The translations under genes were made by a program, and so were the position numbers. Of a stretch of DNA of 64,000 nucleotides, positions 37,315 through 44,320 are shown in pieces; the first letter of the stretch is position 1; each line of letters starts with the position of its first letter. The DNA is taken from positions 1 to 64,000 of the forward strand of contig JACRME010000001.1 in NCBI GenBank assembly GCA_016235045.1, read 5' to 3'. Source of the DNA: Nitrosomonadales bacterium (GTDB lineage: Bacteria; Pseudomonadota; Gammaproteobacteria; Burkholderiales; Gallionellaceae). The notes under the pieces are model-generated. The model had not been told where the DNA came from. It worked only from the letters and a program-made list of their open reading frames with translations, and did not search any database.

Positions 37315-37746
37315 CTAACGAATCACCCGCTTTGCCGGTATTTTCAATCTCTTTGCGGCCGCAAGCATCCCCTCATCCAGCGTGGCAACGAACTCCGCGC
37401 CATTGTTGTGCGCCACTGCCAGATGCAAAGCATCCGGTGCACGCAGATGTGTTGCGAAGTTGGCAACATATTCACCGGCCAACTCAAAGTCGTAGCTGTT
37501 GGGGGCAAAAACAAACAACGACGATGCGACGACCGAACCGAACTCATCGACCAGATGCCGCCCCTGCGTAGCTGTCAGCATACCCATGCGCACATCGCGC
37601 GACACCAGACTGGCGAACTCGACGCCCGTCCATTTGCTGACGGCCAGCGTTCCCGCTGCCTGGCGGGAAACAAAATCCGCCACCTTTTTCGAGGTGGCCT
37701 CCTCCCGGAACAATGGTGCAAGAAAACTGGTGTCGAGATAGATCAT
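37315..37746 (-). CDS. vapC: PIN-domain toxin (VapC family)
   Basis: This 143-residue PIN domain starts MIYLDTSFLAPLF (first acidic residue), has EFASLVSRDVR in the middle and RAPDALHLAVAHNNGAEFVATLDE toward the C-terminus, giving the acidic quartet of ribonuclease toxins. Its ATG overlaps the antitoxin stop by 4 bases, the classic type II toxin-antitoxin layout. It sits just downstream of the thiolase start. Confidence 0.93.
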   Translation of the reverse strand: MIYLDTSFLAPLFREEATSKKVADFVSRQAAGTLAVSKWTGVEFASLVSRDVRMGMLTATQGRHLVDEFGSVVASSLFVFAPNSYDFELAGEYVANFATHLRAPDALHLAVAHNNGAEFVATLDEGMLAAAKRLKIPAKRVIR

Positions 37747-37979
37747 TCCGCATCGCGCAGTTCGCGCAAAGCTTGCGCACTGCTTCCTTTTCGCGCCGGA
37801 AGCTGCTTGCGCAACTCGGCCAGCCGCTTCAGCGGAACAGGCTGCTTGAGTGGTACGGCAGGCACCACCCGCGCGACCGGACGGCCATGCCGGGTGATCA
37901 CCACCTCCTCGCCCGCCTCGACCTTGTTGATCAACTCGCTCAACTGCGCCTTGGCAACCGCCAGATTGACCGCGCTCAT
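37743..37979 (-). CDS. Phd/YefM-type antitoxin
   Basis: The start is the ATG at 37979 (MSAVNLAVAKAQLSELINK), with AGGAG 7 bases upstream. The 78-residue product has the Phd-type N-terminus (LSELINKVEAGEEVVITRHGRPVARVVP) that binds DNA and a C-terminal tail that would bind the PIN toxin. It precedes and overlaps vapC. The tail is basic, rich in Arg and Lys. Confidence 0.9.
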   Translation of the reverse strand: MSAVNLAVAKAQLSELINKVEAGEEVVITRHGRPVARVVPAVPLKQPVPLKRLAELRKQLPARKGSSAQALRELRDAE

Positions 37980-38094
37980 GCTTAACTCCTTTTGACCATA
38001 ATTATGGTCACAGTATAACGCCGACAAGCCAGAGTATCAGACCAATTTACCGGCCAGAATATTTCGCGGTGCGTCCCCTGACGGTCGCCCCATA

Positions 38095-38742
38095 TCACTG
38101 CGGACTCTTCACCATGGCCTGGATTTCCCCGACGGCGGCACCTTTCCACCACACTCCTTGTTTGGAATCCGTGTATGTCTCCTTCACCGTGCCCTTTCGA
38201 ATGTAATCCATACGCTCCTTGCTGACGTGGGTGACGTTGGCGTACACGCTGTCGGCCGGTTTTCCGTAGCGGTTCGGGTCGGAATAGATCAACACGTATC
38301 TGTCACTTTTTTCCAGGGGGGTCTCGGAAATAAAATGGACGGGTTCCATCATCGTTGGGCTGTGGGTAGCAAACTCGATTTCGCCGACCTTGTTGAAGCC
38401 TTCATCCAACAGGACGCCTATCGGAATAAAGACATCCTTGGCAAAGCCAAAGCAGTCGCAATAGCTCTTGATCTCAACCGTGCTTGAATCCTTGAATTCC
38501 GGCAGTTCAAACAGAACGGTGTGGCTCCTGCCGGTTTCAAAGTTGGAGACGTCGCTCTCTCCAGAAATTACATACTTGACCGCCTTGCCGTGCTCAAGCT
38601 TGTTCCGTCCAAGCTCATGCACCTTCTTTGTGACCGCCGACTCATCAAGGAGCTTTTGGGCTTTGGGGGGATTGCTGCCGCAACCTGAGAAGCCGATGCA
38701 CAATATGAGCGATAAAGCCAAGGGGAGTCTGATGTTAATCAT
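38095..38742 (-). CDS. Putative lipoprotein of unknown function
   Basis: This 215-residue protein has a lipoprotein signal peptide with lipobox GFSGC around residue 21 (LSLILCIGFSGC), then SNPPKAQKLLDESAVTKK. I recognise no domain. It is likely periplasmic or outer-membrane attached. It has no obvious operon partner and lies in the accessory patch between fadB and the thiolase. Confidence 0.65.
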   Translation of the reverse strand: MINIRLPLALSLILCIGFSGCGSNPPKAQKLLDESAVTKKVHELGRNKLEHGKAVKYVISGESDVSNFETGRSHTVLFELPEFKDSSTVEIKSYCDCFGFAKDVFIPIGVLLDEGFNKVGEIEFATHSPTMMEPVHFISETPLEKSDRYVLIYSDPNRYGKPADSVYANVTHVSKERMDYIRKGTVKETYTDSKQGVWWKGAAVGEIQAMVKSPQ

Positions 38743-38787
38743 ACCTTTCCTTTCACATATATTGATCCAGTCCTCACCACAGTTCTG

Positions 38788-38870
38788 CAGGATGGGTTGA
38801 ACGCATTGATACCCATCGTCAGGTTGAGAATTGATTGATGGGTATCGCTGCGCTCAACCCATCCTACGCG
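38788..38870. repeat. REP-like inverted pair (GGATGGGTT type)
   Basis: Two facing units, 38788-38823 and 38834-38870, share the head GTAGG(or GCAGG)ATGGGTTGA(A/G)CGC and the return ATACCCATC. They follow the same design as the REPs flanking the RAYT gene (GTAGGTCGGGTTAGCGC), with a changed stem. The left end abuts the small gene at 38886. Confidence 0.85.
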
Positions 38871-38885
38871 TGCTATCATGCACCC

Positions 38886-39059
38886 ATGCAAAAGAAATCC
38901 CTCTTCCAGTCCAACCCTTACCTGCGCACTCCGGAGCAATACCGGAAGGCCTTAGTCACAAACGTATCCAGTTCCACCGCCATCGAAACTGGCACTTCTG
39001 CCGCTTCCATCGCCAAAACCCTCGCGCCCATCAAGACCCCGCAACGCTCAACTCGATAA
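38886..39059 (+). CDS. Small protein convergent with fic, possible Fic antitoxin
   Basis: A 57-residue reading starts ATG at 38886 (MQKKSLFQSNPYLRTPEQYR). It contains SSSTAIETG, resembling the inhibitory (S/T)xxxE(G/N) helix that occludes Fic active sites, though the last position is T rather than G/N. It converges on fic and the two 3' ends overlap by 29 bases. Similar small proteins (with NPYLRDP starts) occur next to Fic genes, as I recall. The function is inferred. Confidence 0.5.
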   Translation: MQKKSLFQSNPYLRTPEQYRKALVTNVSSSTAIETGTSAASIAKTLAPIKTPQRSTR

Positions 39060-39669
39060 CCTCGGCGAAGATTTTCTCCATCGGGCGATAGTTCCTGTCC
39101 AACCCTGCCCTCACCGCAGCAAAATAACTTTCCTTTTTCTCCCCGGCTATTGGGCCGAAATCCAGCAACGGCAAACCGGCCTGTAATGCCATCAACGTGG
39201 ACAGCACCCGTGAGATTCGTCCATTCCCTTCACGAAAAGGATGGATCAACACCAACTCCACATGCGTTATAGCCAGCGCGCTCACCACTTCTTCCGTTGT
39301 CTCAAACTTGCACGGCGTATAGCGCGCCAGCGCATCTCGTTCGAACCTCAATGCCGGGATGCGTCCGGCAGCCGCAAACATGAAATTTCCCTTGCTCACG
39401 TTCACTTGCCTGTACTCACCCGCCCAGGCATAGATACCGCCCAGCCACACACGATGAAATTCGCTAATATCGTTGGCCGTAAAACGATGTTCCTCATCGT
39501 GCAACCTCACCAGACGATCCAATGCTTCGATCAATGCATTCGCCTCGGCGGCATCCATCTCCGCAGGTGACGTGATACCGAGCAGATTCCTTAACACTGC
39601 ACCATCCGAATCAGGTTCGAACTGCGCTTCGGTCAAACCAGAAACATCGTAACGGTCGTCCGGATTCAT
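39031..39669 (-). CDS. fic: Fic-domain protein
   Basis: This 212-residue protein has the Fic catalytic motif HPFREGNGRISR, the upstream flap region with GGIYAWAGEYRQVNVSKGNF and a Fic fold over its C-terminal 150 residues. Fic enzymes usually AMPylate (or otherwise modify) targets at Tyr, Ser or Thr. The start chosen, ATG at 39669 (MNPDDRYDVSGL), has GAAGG upstream and avoids an out-of-family extension. Whether the inhibitory motif lies in the protein itself or in the convergent small protein is unclear. It is probably a toxin. Confidence 0.92.
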   Translation of the reverse strand: MNPDDRYDVSGLTEAQFEPDSDGAVLRNLLGITSPAEMDAAEANALIEALDRLVRLHDEEHRFTANDISEFHRVWLGGIYAWAGEYRQVNVSKGNFMFAAAGRIPALRFERDALARYTPCKFETTEEVVSALAITHVELVLIHPFREGNGRISRVLSTLMALQAGLPLLDFGPIAGEKKESYFAAVRAGLDRNYRPMEKIFAEVIELSVAGS

Positions 39670-39713
39670 TCCATGCCTTCTCAATCAAACCGTGGTACGC
39701 GCCCTGTTATGCA

Positions 39714-40118
39714 TCACTCCTTGGCACCCGCCGCAACCAGCATCTGCTCGATGTCCTTGTGTCCCCGCGTCCGCGCATATTGCAGCGCATTGGAAGTCGC
39801 CTTCGAACCCTTGGCGAGCAGGAACTTCACCATCTCGGTCTTGCCCCGGCCCGCAGCCACGCCGATGGCCGCGCTGCCGCCCTCGTTCACATCCATCCCC
39901 GCATCGAGGAACAACTGCACCGCCGTCATGTCGCCATTGCCCGCCGCCGTGGCGAAAGCCTGGCCGTTATATTCCAGACCCATCGCCTTGATATCCTTGC
40001 GCGCCTGCACCGCATCCGCCGCATAGACATCAACGGGCTGCAGCGAAACAGCACAAGTGAAAGCGGCTACGGCCACAGCGAAAAGGATGCGACGATATCC
40101 AGCAACAGACTTGCTCAT
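39714..40118 (-). CDS. Exported ankyrin-repeat protein
   Basis: A signal peptide (LFAVAVAAFTCAVSLQPVDVYA) is followed by two or three ankyrin repeats: NGQAFATAAGNGDMTAVQLFLDAGMDVN, SAAIGVAAGRGKTEMVKFLLAKGS, and NALQYARTRGHKDIEQMLVAAGA. GGAGG lies 6 bases before the second of two adjacent ATGs (40118), chosen here over 40121. Function unknown. It is upstream of fic on the same strand with a 45-base gap. Confidence 0.8.
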   Translation of the reverse strand: MSKSVAGYRRILFAVAVAAFTCAVSLQPVDVYAADAVQARKDIKAMGLEYNGQAFATAAGNGDMTAVQLFLDAGMDVNEGGSAAIGVAAGRGKTEMVKFLLAKGSKATSNALQYARTRGHKDIEQMLVAAGAKE

Positions 40119-40198
40119 CATTTACCTCCAGGAATTGAATTGACAAACACCAGTTACCACCAAAAACAATTGCGATGCTGAGCCCATATCTCTTAGAC

Positions 40199-40534
40199 CT
40201 AAGACTGACCCCGCATCACCATCTCCCTCATCATAATTTCCTGAAATTTGCGGATTTCCTCTGATATGCCAATAAGCAATGATTTTGCAGTTTGCCTATG
40301 CCACCACCCCGCTTCATTTAACACTTCGTGTAGCTTTTCAATATGCACAGTCATTTCGGCGATGACATCAGAGTTTAATTTATATGCATTCGCTAAATAG
40401 TCTTGCAGAGCAACACCATCGCCTACAAGGGGGCTCCTCTTCTCTAACTGTCGAATAACGCTTTTCAAGTTTTGCTCAGCCGTCTGTGCCTCATAAAGAA
40501 TTCGGTGAGCAACTCCAAATCGCATTTTCCCCAT
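40199..40534 (-). CDS. Hypothetical helical protein
   Basis: A 111-residue, probably all-helical protein with no domain I recognise; its start at 40534 (MGKMRFGVAHRIL) has AGGAGGTAAC before it, a very good ribosome binding site, so it is likely real. The GC content is lower than neighbouring genes (for example poly-A/T rich stretches), hinting at separate ancestry. It sits just left of the RAYT element. Confidence 0.6.
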   Translation of the reverse strand: MGKMRFGVAHRILYEAQTAEQNLKSVIRQLEKRSPLVGDGVALQDYLANAYKLNSDVIAEMTVHIEKLHEVLNEAGWWHRQTAKSLLIGISEEIRKFQEIMMREMVMRGQS

Positions 40535-40552
40535 GTTACCTCCTGTAGCCCC

Positions 40553-41188
40553 GTAGGTCGGGTTAGCGCAGCGTAACCCGACACGACCTCATTCAAACCC
40601 AACACCCTCGAAATCCATCTTCCACCGCCCCCAATCCATTTCATATATTCCAGCCTCCACATACCTCCGAAAACTGGAATGCGACCATGCCATTGGAGAA
40701 GTTGCATATCCGTGCTTCACCGGATTGTAATGAACATACTCCACATGTCTCTCGAAATCCCGTTCGTCCCGCAGCATGTGTTCCCAATAACGATGTTGCC
40801 ACAACGTCTGTTCCCTCCGCCTCGACTGGCTAGCATTGGGCATGGAACGCAGAGCGGGATCGCAATGCTTAGTGAACCACGTTTTAATCAGCCTCCAGCG
40901 GATGGCAAAATCCGCATCGTCCGGTGGCAACGTCCAAATGCAATGCAAGTGATCCGGCAAAACCACTATCGCATCCAGCGCAAACGGACGAGAAGCGCGG
41001 ACGGAACGAAATGCGGACCGCAATACATCCACCGCCTCCGTCGAGGAAAATATCGGTCGCCGTTTCTCCGTCACCAACGTGAAGAAAAACGAACCGCCCT
41101 CAACAAATGCTCGACGGTATCTCATTGCATGCCCCGAACTCGTGTTTCGGTTTCCTGTGTCGGGTTACGCTGCGCTAACCCGACCTAC
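40553..41188. mobile_element. RAYT-REP element with perfect inverted REPs
   Basis: The unit at 40553-40584 and that at 41157-41188 are exact 32-base reverse complements of each other, each a palindrome with head GTAGGTCGGGTTAGCGC and arm AACCCGACAC. They enclose the RAYT transposase gene 40589-41125. This is the standard arrangement of REP-associated tyrosine transposase loci (related to IS200/IS605), where the host-domesticated transposase acts on the REPs. Confidence 0.9.
40589..41125 (-). CDS. REP-associated tyrosine transposase (RAYT)
   Basis: A 178-residue Y1/HUH-family protein. It has an HLHCIW HUH-type motif (VVLPDHLHCIWTLP) and the tyrosine region YVHYNPVKHGY, plus conserved WQHRYWEHMLRDERDFERHVEY. 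These are the features of TnpA_REP, which nicks single-stranded REP DNA. The gene is intact and lies between perfect inverted REPs. The start (MRYRRAFVEGGSFFFT) is typical of the family. Confidence 0.92.
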   Translation of the reverse strand: MRYRRAFVEGGSFFFTLVTEKRRPIFSSTEAVDVLRSAFRSVRASRPFALDAIVVLPDHLHCIWTLPPDDADFAIRWRLIKTWFTKHCDPALRSMPNASQSRRREQTLWQHRYWEHMLRDERDFERHVEYVHYNPVKHGYATSPMAWSHSSFRRYVEAGIYEMDWGRWKMDFEGVGFE

Positions 41189-41196
41189 CCTTCGTT

Positions 41197-43743
41197 TCAA
41201 TTCCTCAACGGCTTCCCGTTCTTCAACATATGCTCGATCCGCGCCTGCGTCTTCTCGGTCGCCAGCAGCTCCATGAAGTTGCGCCGCTCCAGATCAAGCA
41301 GCCAATCCTCATCCACCATGCTCCCCGCCTCCACGTCACCGCCGCATAAGGTCTCGGCAACGCGGCAACCGATGTTGAAATCGTGCTCGGAGATAAAACC
41401 GCCTTCGCGCATATTGAGCATGGCGGCCTTGAGGGTGGCGATGCCGGTGCGGCCGGCGACGGCGATCTGGCGCTGATGCAGCGGCGGGCGGTAAGCGGTG
41501 GCATTGAGTGCTTTGGCTTCTTCCTTGGCGATGTGCAGCAGTTCGAAGCGGTTGAGCACGATGCGGTCGGACGGTCTGAGGTAGCCCATCTCTCTTGCCA
41601 GTTCGGCGCTCTTGGCGACCTCGCCCATGGCGATGTTCTGGAAGTAGCGGCGCACGAAGGGGAAGATGTCGACGCGGTTGTCGATGGCGTAGCGTTGCGC
41701 TTCCTGCGAGGCGCGTTGTGCCATTTCCTTGCAGCCGCCGCCTGCGGGCAGCAGGCCGACGCCAACTTCGACCAGGCCGATGTAGCTTTCCAGCGTGGCG
41801 ACGATTCTTGAACAATGGATGGAGAACTCGCAGCCGCCGCCGAGGGCGAGGCCGTCCACGGCGGCGATGGTGGGTATCTGCGCATACTTGAGGCGCATCG
41901 AGGTCTGCTGGAACTTGGCGACCACGGCTTCCACTTTGGGTACGTTGCCGGTGGCCGCATTGAACAGGTCGCCCATGCCGCCGCCGCCCGCTGCGGTGTA
42001 TTTGATGCGGTTCACTGCGCCCTTGAGTTTGCCGAACATGCCGGTGTCGGGCGTCTCTTGCACGCCCTGCATGAGTTGCAGCAGGTTGGCGCCGGCCGAG
42101 AACGGCGGCTCGCTCTGCCACAGGATGAGCGCGCTGAAATGCGCTTCGGCCTCGTTCACCGCGCGCAGGATGCCGTCCAGCACTTCGTTGCTGACGGTGT
42201 GCATCTTGGTCTTGAAGCTCAGGATGGCGATGGTGTCGCCGGTGTGCCACAGGCGGACTTCGTCGGTTTCGAAGATGGTTTCGCCGTAGTGGCGGGTTTC
42301 GCCGAGCAGGCGGTCGGGATATATCTGGCGCCTGTAGACGGGGAGTTGGGAGCGGGGTTGATACTGCGGCTCCCTCTCCCTCCGCTGCGCTCCTCCCTCT
42401 CCCGCTTGCGGGAGAGGGGTTGGGGGAGAGGGTGCGAAGGAACCTTGCGGCGTGTGGACGCCAGTGCGAGTTGGGTCGGTGGACCATGCGGGCAGGGGCA
42501 TGTTCGCCATTGCCTTGCCTGCCGCAATATCGGCGCTGATCCAGCCCGCCACTTGCTGCCAACCCGCAGCCTGCCAGATCTCGAACGGGCCGCTGTCCCA
42601 GCCGAAACCCCAGCGCACGGCGAAATCGAGGTCGCGCGCGTTGTTGGCGATGTCGCCCAGATGCAGCGCGCAGTAATGGAACACGTCGCGGAAGGTCGCC
42701 CACAGGAACTGCGCCTGCGGATGCGGATTGCTGCGCAGCCCGGCGAGTTTCTTTGACCAGTCGCGTTCGCGCAGGATGTCTTTCACGCCATCGTCCACCT
42801 TGGCGTCGGACAATTTGTATTCGCGCGTGTGCAGGTCCAGCACGTGGATCTCTTTGCCGATCTTCTGGTAGATGCCGCGCTTGGTCTTCTGCCCGAGCGA
42901 GCCCTGATCCACCAGATACTGGAACCAGCCCGGCAGTTCGAAATGTTTGTGCCACGGGTCTTCGCTCAGGTTCTCGCGCATGGTGTTGACCACATGCGCG
43001 AACACGTCGAGGCCGACCACGTCCAGCGTGCGGAAGGTGGCGCTCTTGGGACGACCGAGATAGCGGCCGGTGAGCGCATCCACCATGTCGAAGCCGAGGT
43101 CGAACGCGGCGGCATGATGCTTGGTGGCCAGCATGGAGAACACGCCGATGCGGTTGGCGATGAAGTTGGGCGTGTCCTTGGCGCGCACCACGCCCTTGCC
43201 CAGCGTGGAGACGAGGAAGGTCTCCAGCTCGTCCAGTAATGCCGCTTCGGTGCCCTTGCACGGGATCAGCTCGACCAGATGCATGTAGCGCGGCGGGTTG
43301 AAGAAGTGGATGCCGCAGAAACGGTGGCGCAGATTCTCGGGGAACGCTTCGGCCAGGGTGTTGATGGAAAGGCCGGAGGTGTTGGTGGCGAAGATGGCGT
43401 TGGCATTCACGAACGGCGCAACTTTGCGGTACAGGTCGGACTTCCAGTCGATGCGCTCGGCGATGGCTTCGATGATGAGGTCGCAACCGCGCAACTTTTC
43501 CAGATGCTGTTCGTAGTTGGCGGCCTCGATGTAGCTCACGCGCGCCGGGGAAGAGATGGGTGCAGGGTCGAGTTTCTTCAGCCCGTCCAGCGCCTTGTTG
43601 ACGTTACCGTTCGGGTCGCCTTCCTTGGCGGGCAGCTCGAACAACAGCGTCTCGACATTGGCGTTGACCAGATGCGCGGCGATCTGCGCGCCCATCACGC
43701 CTGCGCCGAGCACGGCGACTTTTCTGATATGCAGTGTATTCAT
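41197..43743 (-). CDS. fadB: 3-hydroxyacyl-CoA dehydrogenase / enoyl-CoA hydratase, FadB-like
   Basis: At 848 residues this is a multifunctional beta-oxidation protein. The NAD fold VAVLGAGVMGAQIAAHLV starts the dehydrogenase half, with FCGIHFFNPPRYMHLVELIP and NRIGVFSML; the enoyl-CoA hydratase/isomerase half begins after a linker and has LILWQSEPPFSAGANL and AVDGLALGGGCEFSIHC. The linker includes a roughly 20-residue segment (about 438-458, read SPPTPLPQAGEGGAQRRERE) encoded by an in-frame palindromic element. The dehydrogenase-first order resembles FadN/FadJ-like long proteins rather than E. coli FadB. It lies 8 bases from the REP next to the RAYT gene. Confidence 0.93.
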   Translation of the reverse strand: MNTLHIRKVAVLGAGVMGAQIAAHLVNANVETLLFELPAKEGDPNGNVNKALDGLKKLDPAPISSPARVSYIEAANYEQHLEKLRGCDLIIEAIAERIDWKSDLYRKVAPFVNANAIFATNTSGLSINTLAEAFPENLRHRFCGIHFFNPPRYMHLVELIPCKGTEAALLDELETFLVSTLGKGVVRAKDTPNFIANRIGVFSMLATKHHAAAFDLGFDMVDALTGRYLGRPKSATFRTLDVVGLDVFAHVVNTMRENLSEDPWHKHFELPGWFQYLVDQGSLGQKTKRGIYQKIGKEIHVLDLHTREYKLSDAKVDDGVKDILRERDWSKKLAGLRSNPHPQAQFLWATFRDVFHYCALHLGDIANNARDLDFAVRWGFGWDSGPFEIWQAAGWQQVAGWISADIAAGKAMANMPLPAWSTDPTRTGVHTPQGSFAPSPPTPLPQAGEGGAQRREREPQYQPRSQLPVYRRQIYPDRLLGETRHYGETIFETDEVRLWHTGDTIAILSFKTKMHTVSNEVLDGILRAVNEAEAHFSALILWQSEPPFSAGANLLQLMQGVQETPDTGMFGKLKGAVNRIKYTAAGGGGMGDLFNAATGNVPKVEAVVAKFQQTSMRLKYAQIPTIAAVDGLALGGGCEFSIHCSRIVATLESYIGLVEVGVGLLPAGGGCKEMAQRASQEAQRYAIDNRVDIFPFVRRYFQNIAMGEVAKSAELAREMGYLRPSDRIVLNRFELLHIAKEEAKALNATAYRPPLHQRQIAVAGRTGIATLKAAMLNMREGGFISEHDFNIGCRVAETLCGGDVEAGSMVDEDWLLDLERRNFMELLATEKTQARIEHMLKNGKPLRN
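42371..42432. repeat. C/T-rich palindromic element in frame within fadB
   Basis: The core CTCCCTCTCCCGCTTGCGGG followed by AGAGGGGTTGGGGGAGAGGG forms a long hairpin. It is read through without a stop, adding about 20 residues in the linker between the two FadB domains, and belongs to the same family as elements in cusA (two sites) and copB. Confidence 0.85.
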
Positions 43744-43770
43744 CGATTCCTCGCTTGTTAGCGCTGGCCC

Positions 43771-43890
43771 GTCATTCCGGCGAAGGCCGGAATCCAGCTG
43801 GTAAAAACAATCCCCACAGGGGCAACAGCGCCGTCTTGTCCGCTACGCGGGCATTTATTCTTGCTGGATTCCGGCCTCCGCCGGAATGAC
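43771..43890. repeat. Inverted repeat pair, ATTCCGGCGAAGGCCGGAAT type
   Basis: Units at 43771-43797 and 43864-43890 are each an imperfect palindrome (ATTCCGGCGAAGGCCGGAAT) flanked by GTC and CAG and face one another, in the gap between fadB and the thioesterase gene. This is a well-known type of short dispersed repeat in Proteobacteria. No gene lies in the 43744-43908 gap. Confidence 0.8.
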
Positions 43891-43908
43891 GCAGTGGAGA
43901 ATTTATGC

Positions 43909-44319
43909 TTATTGTTCTTCATCCGGCGGCAGCGGCCTCGGCCTGCGATCATCGCCCACCGCAACATAGGTCAGCGTCGCCTCGGTCACCCTGTGGCAGG
44001 TCGGGTTGGCCGGGTCGCGCTGGACATAGACTTCGACATCGACGGTGATCGAGGTGGTGCCGACCTTCACGATCCGGGTGTAAAAACTCACCAGATCGCC
44101 GACGAAGATCGGCTGCTTGAATACAAAGGAATTCACCGCAATGGTTGCCACCCTGCCCTTGGCGCGATGCACGGCGGGAATGCTGCCGGCAATGTCCACC
44201 TGCCCCATCAGCCAGCCGCCGAAAATGTCACCGGTGTAATTGGCGTCCGACGGCATCGCGGCGATACGTATCGTGGGTTCGCGCTGCGGTAAAGATGTGC
44301 CGGCATGCCCTTCATGCAT
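43909..44319 (-). CDS. Acyl-CoA thioesterase (hotdog fold, YciA-like)
   Basis: This 136-residue hotdog protein has IAAMPSDANYTGDIFGGWLMGQVDIAGSI, the family's catalytic-region Asn/Asp, and VNSFVFKQPIFVGDLVSFYTRIVKVGTTSI. It hydrolyses acyl-CoAs, adjusting CoA pools during fatty acid use. It lies 1 base after the acyl-CoA ligase and is part of the minus-strand fatty acid cluster. Confidence 0.87.
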   Translation of the reverse strand: MHEGHAGTSLPQREPTIRIAAMPSDANYTGDIFGGWLMGQVDIAGSIPAVHRAKGRVATIAVNSFVFKQPIFVGDLVSFYTRIVKVGTTSITVDVEVYVQRDPANPTCHRVTEATLTYVAVGDDRRPRPLPPDEEQ

Positions 44320-44320
44320 C

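Noticed and set aside
40553-41188. CRISPR-like spacing of repeats
   Set aside because: Repeats are inverted, only two per locus, with a transposase gene between; no array and no cas genes.
41336-43486. 716-codon alternative frame inside fadB
   Set aside because: Arg/Pro/His-rich product from frame shadowing; the FadB frame has all catalytic motifs.
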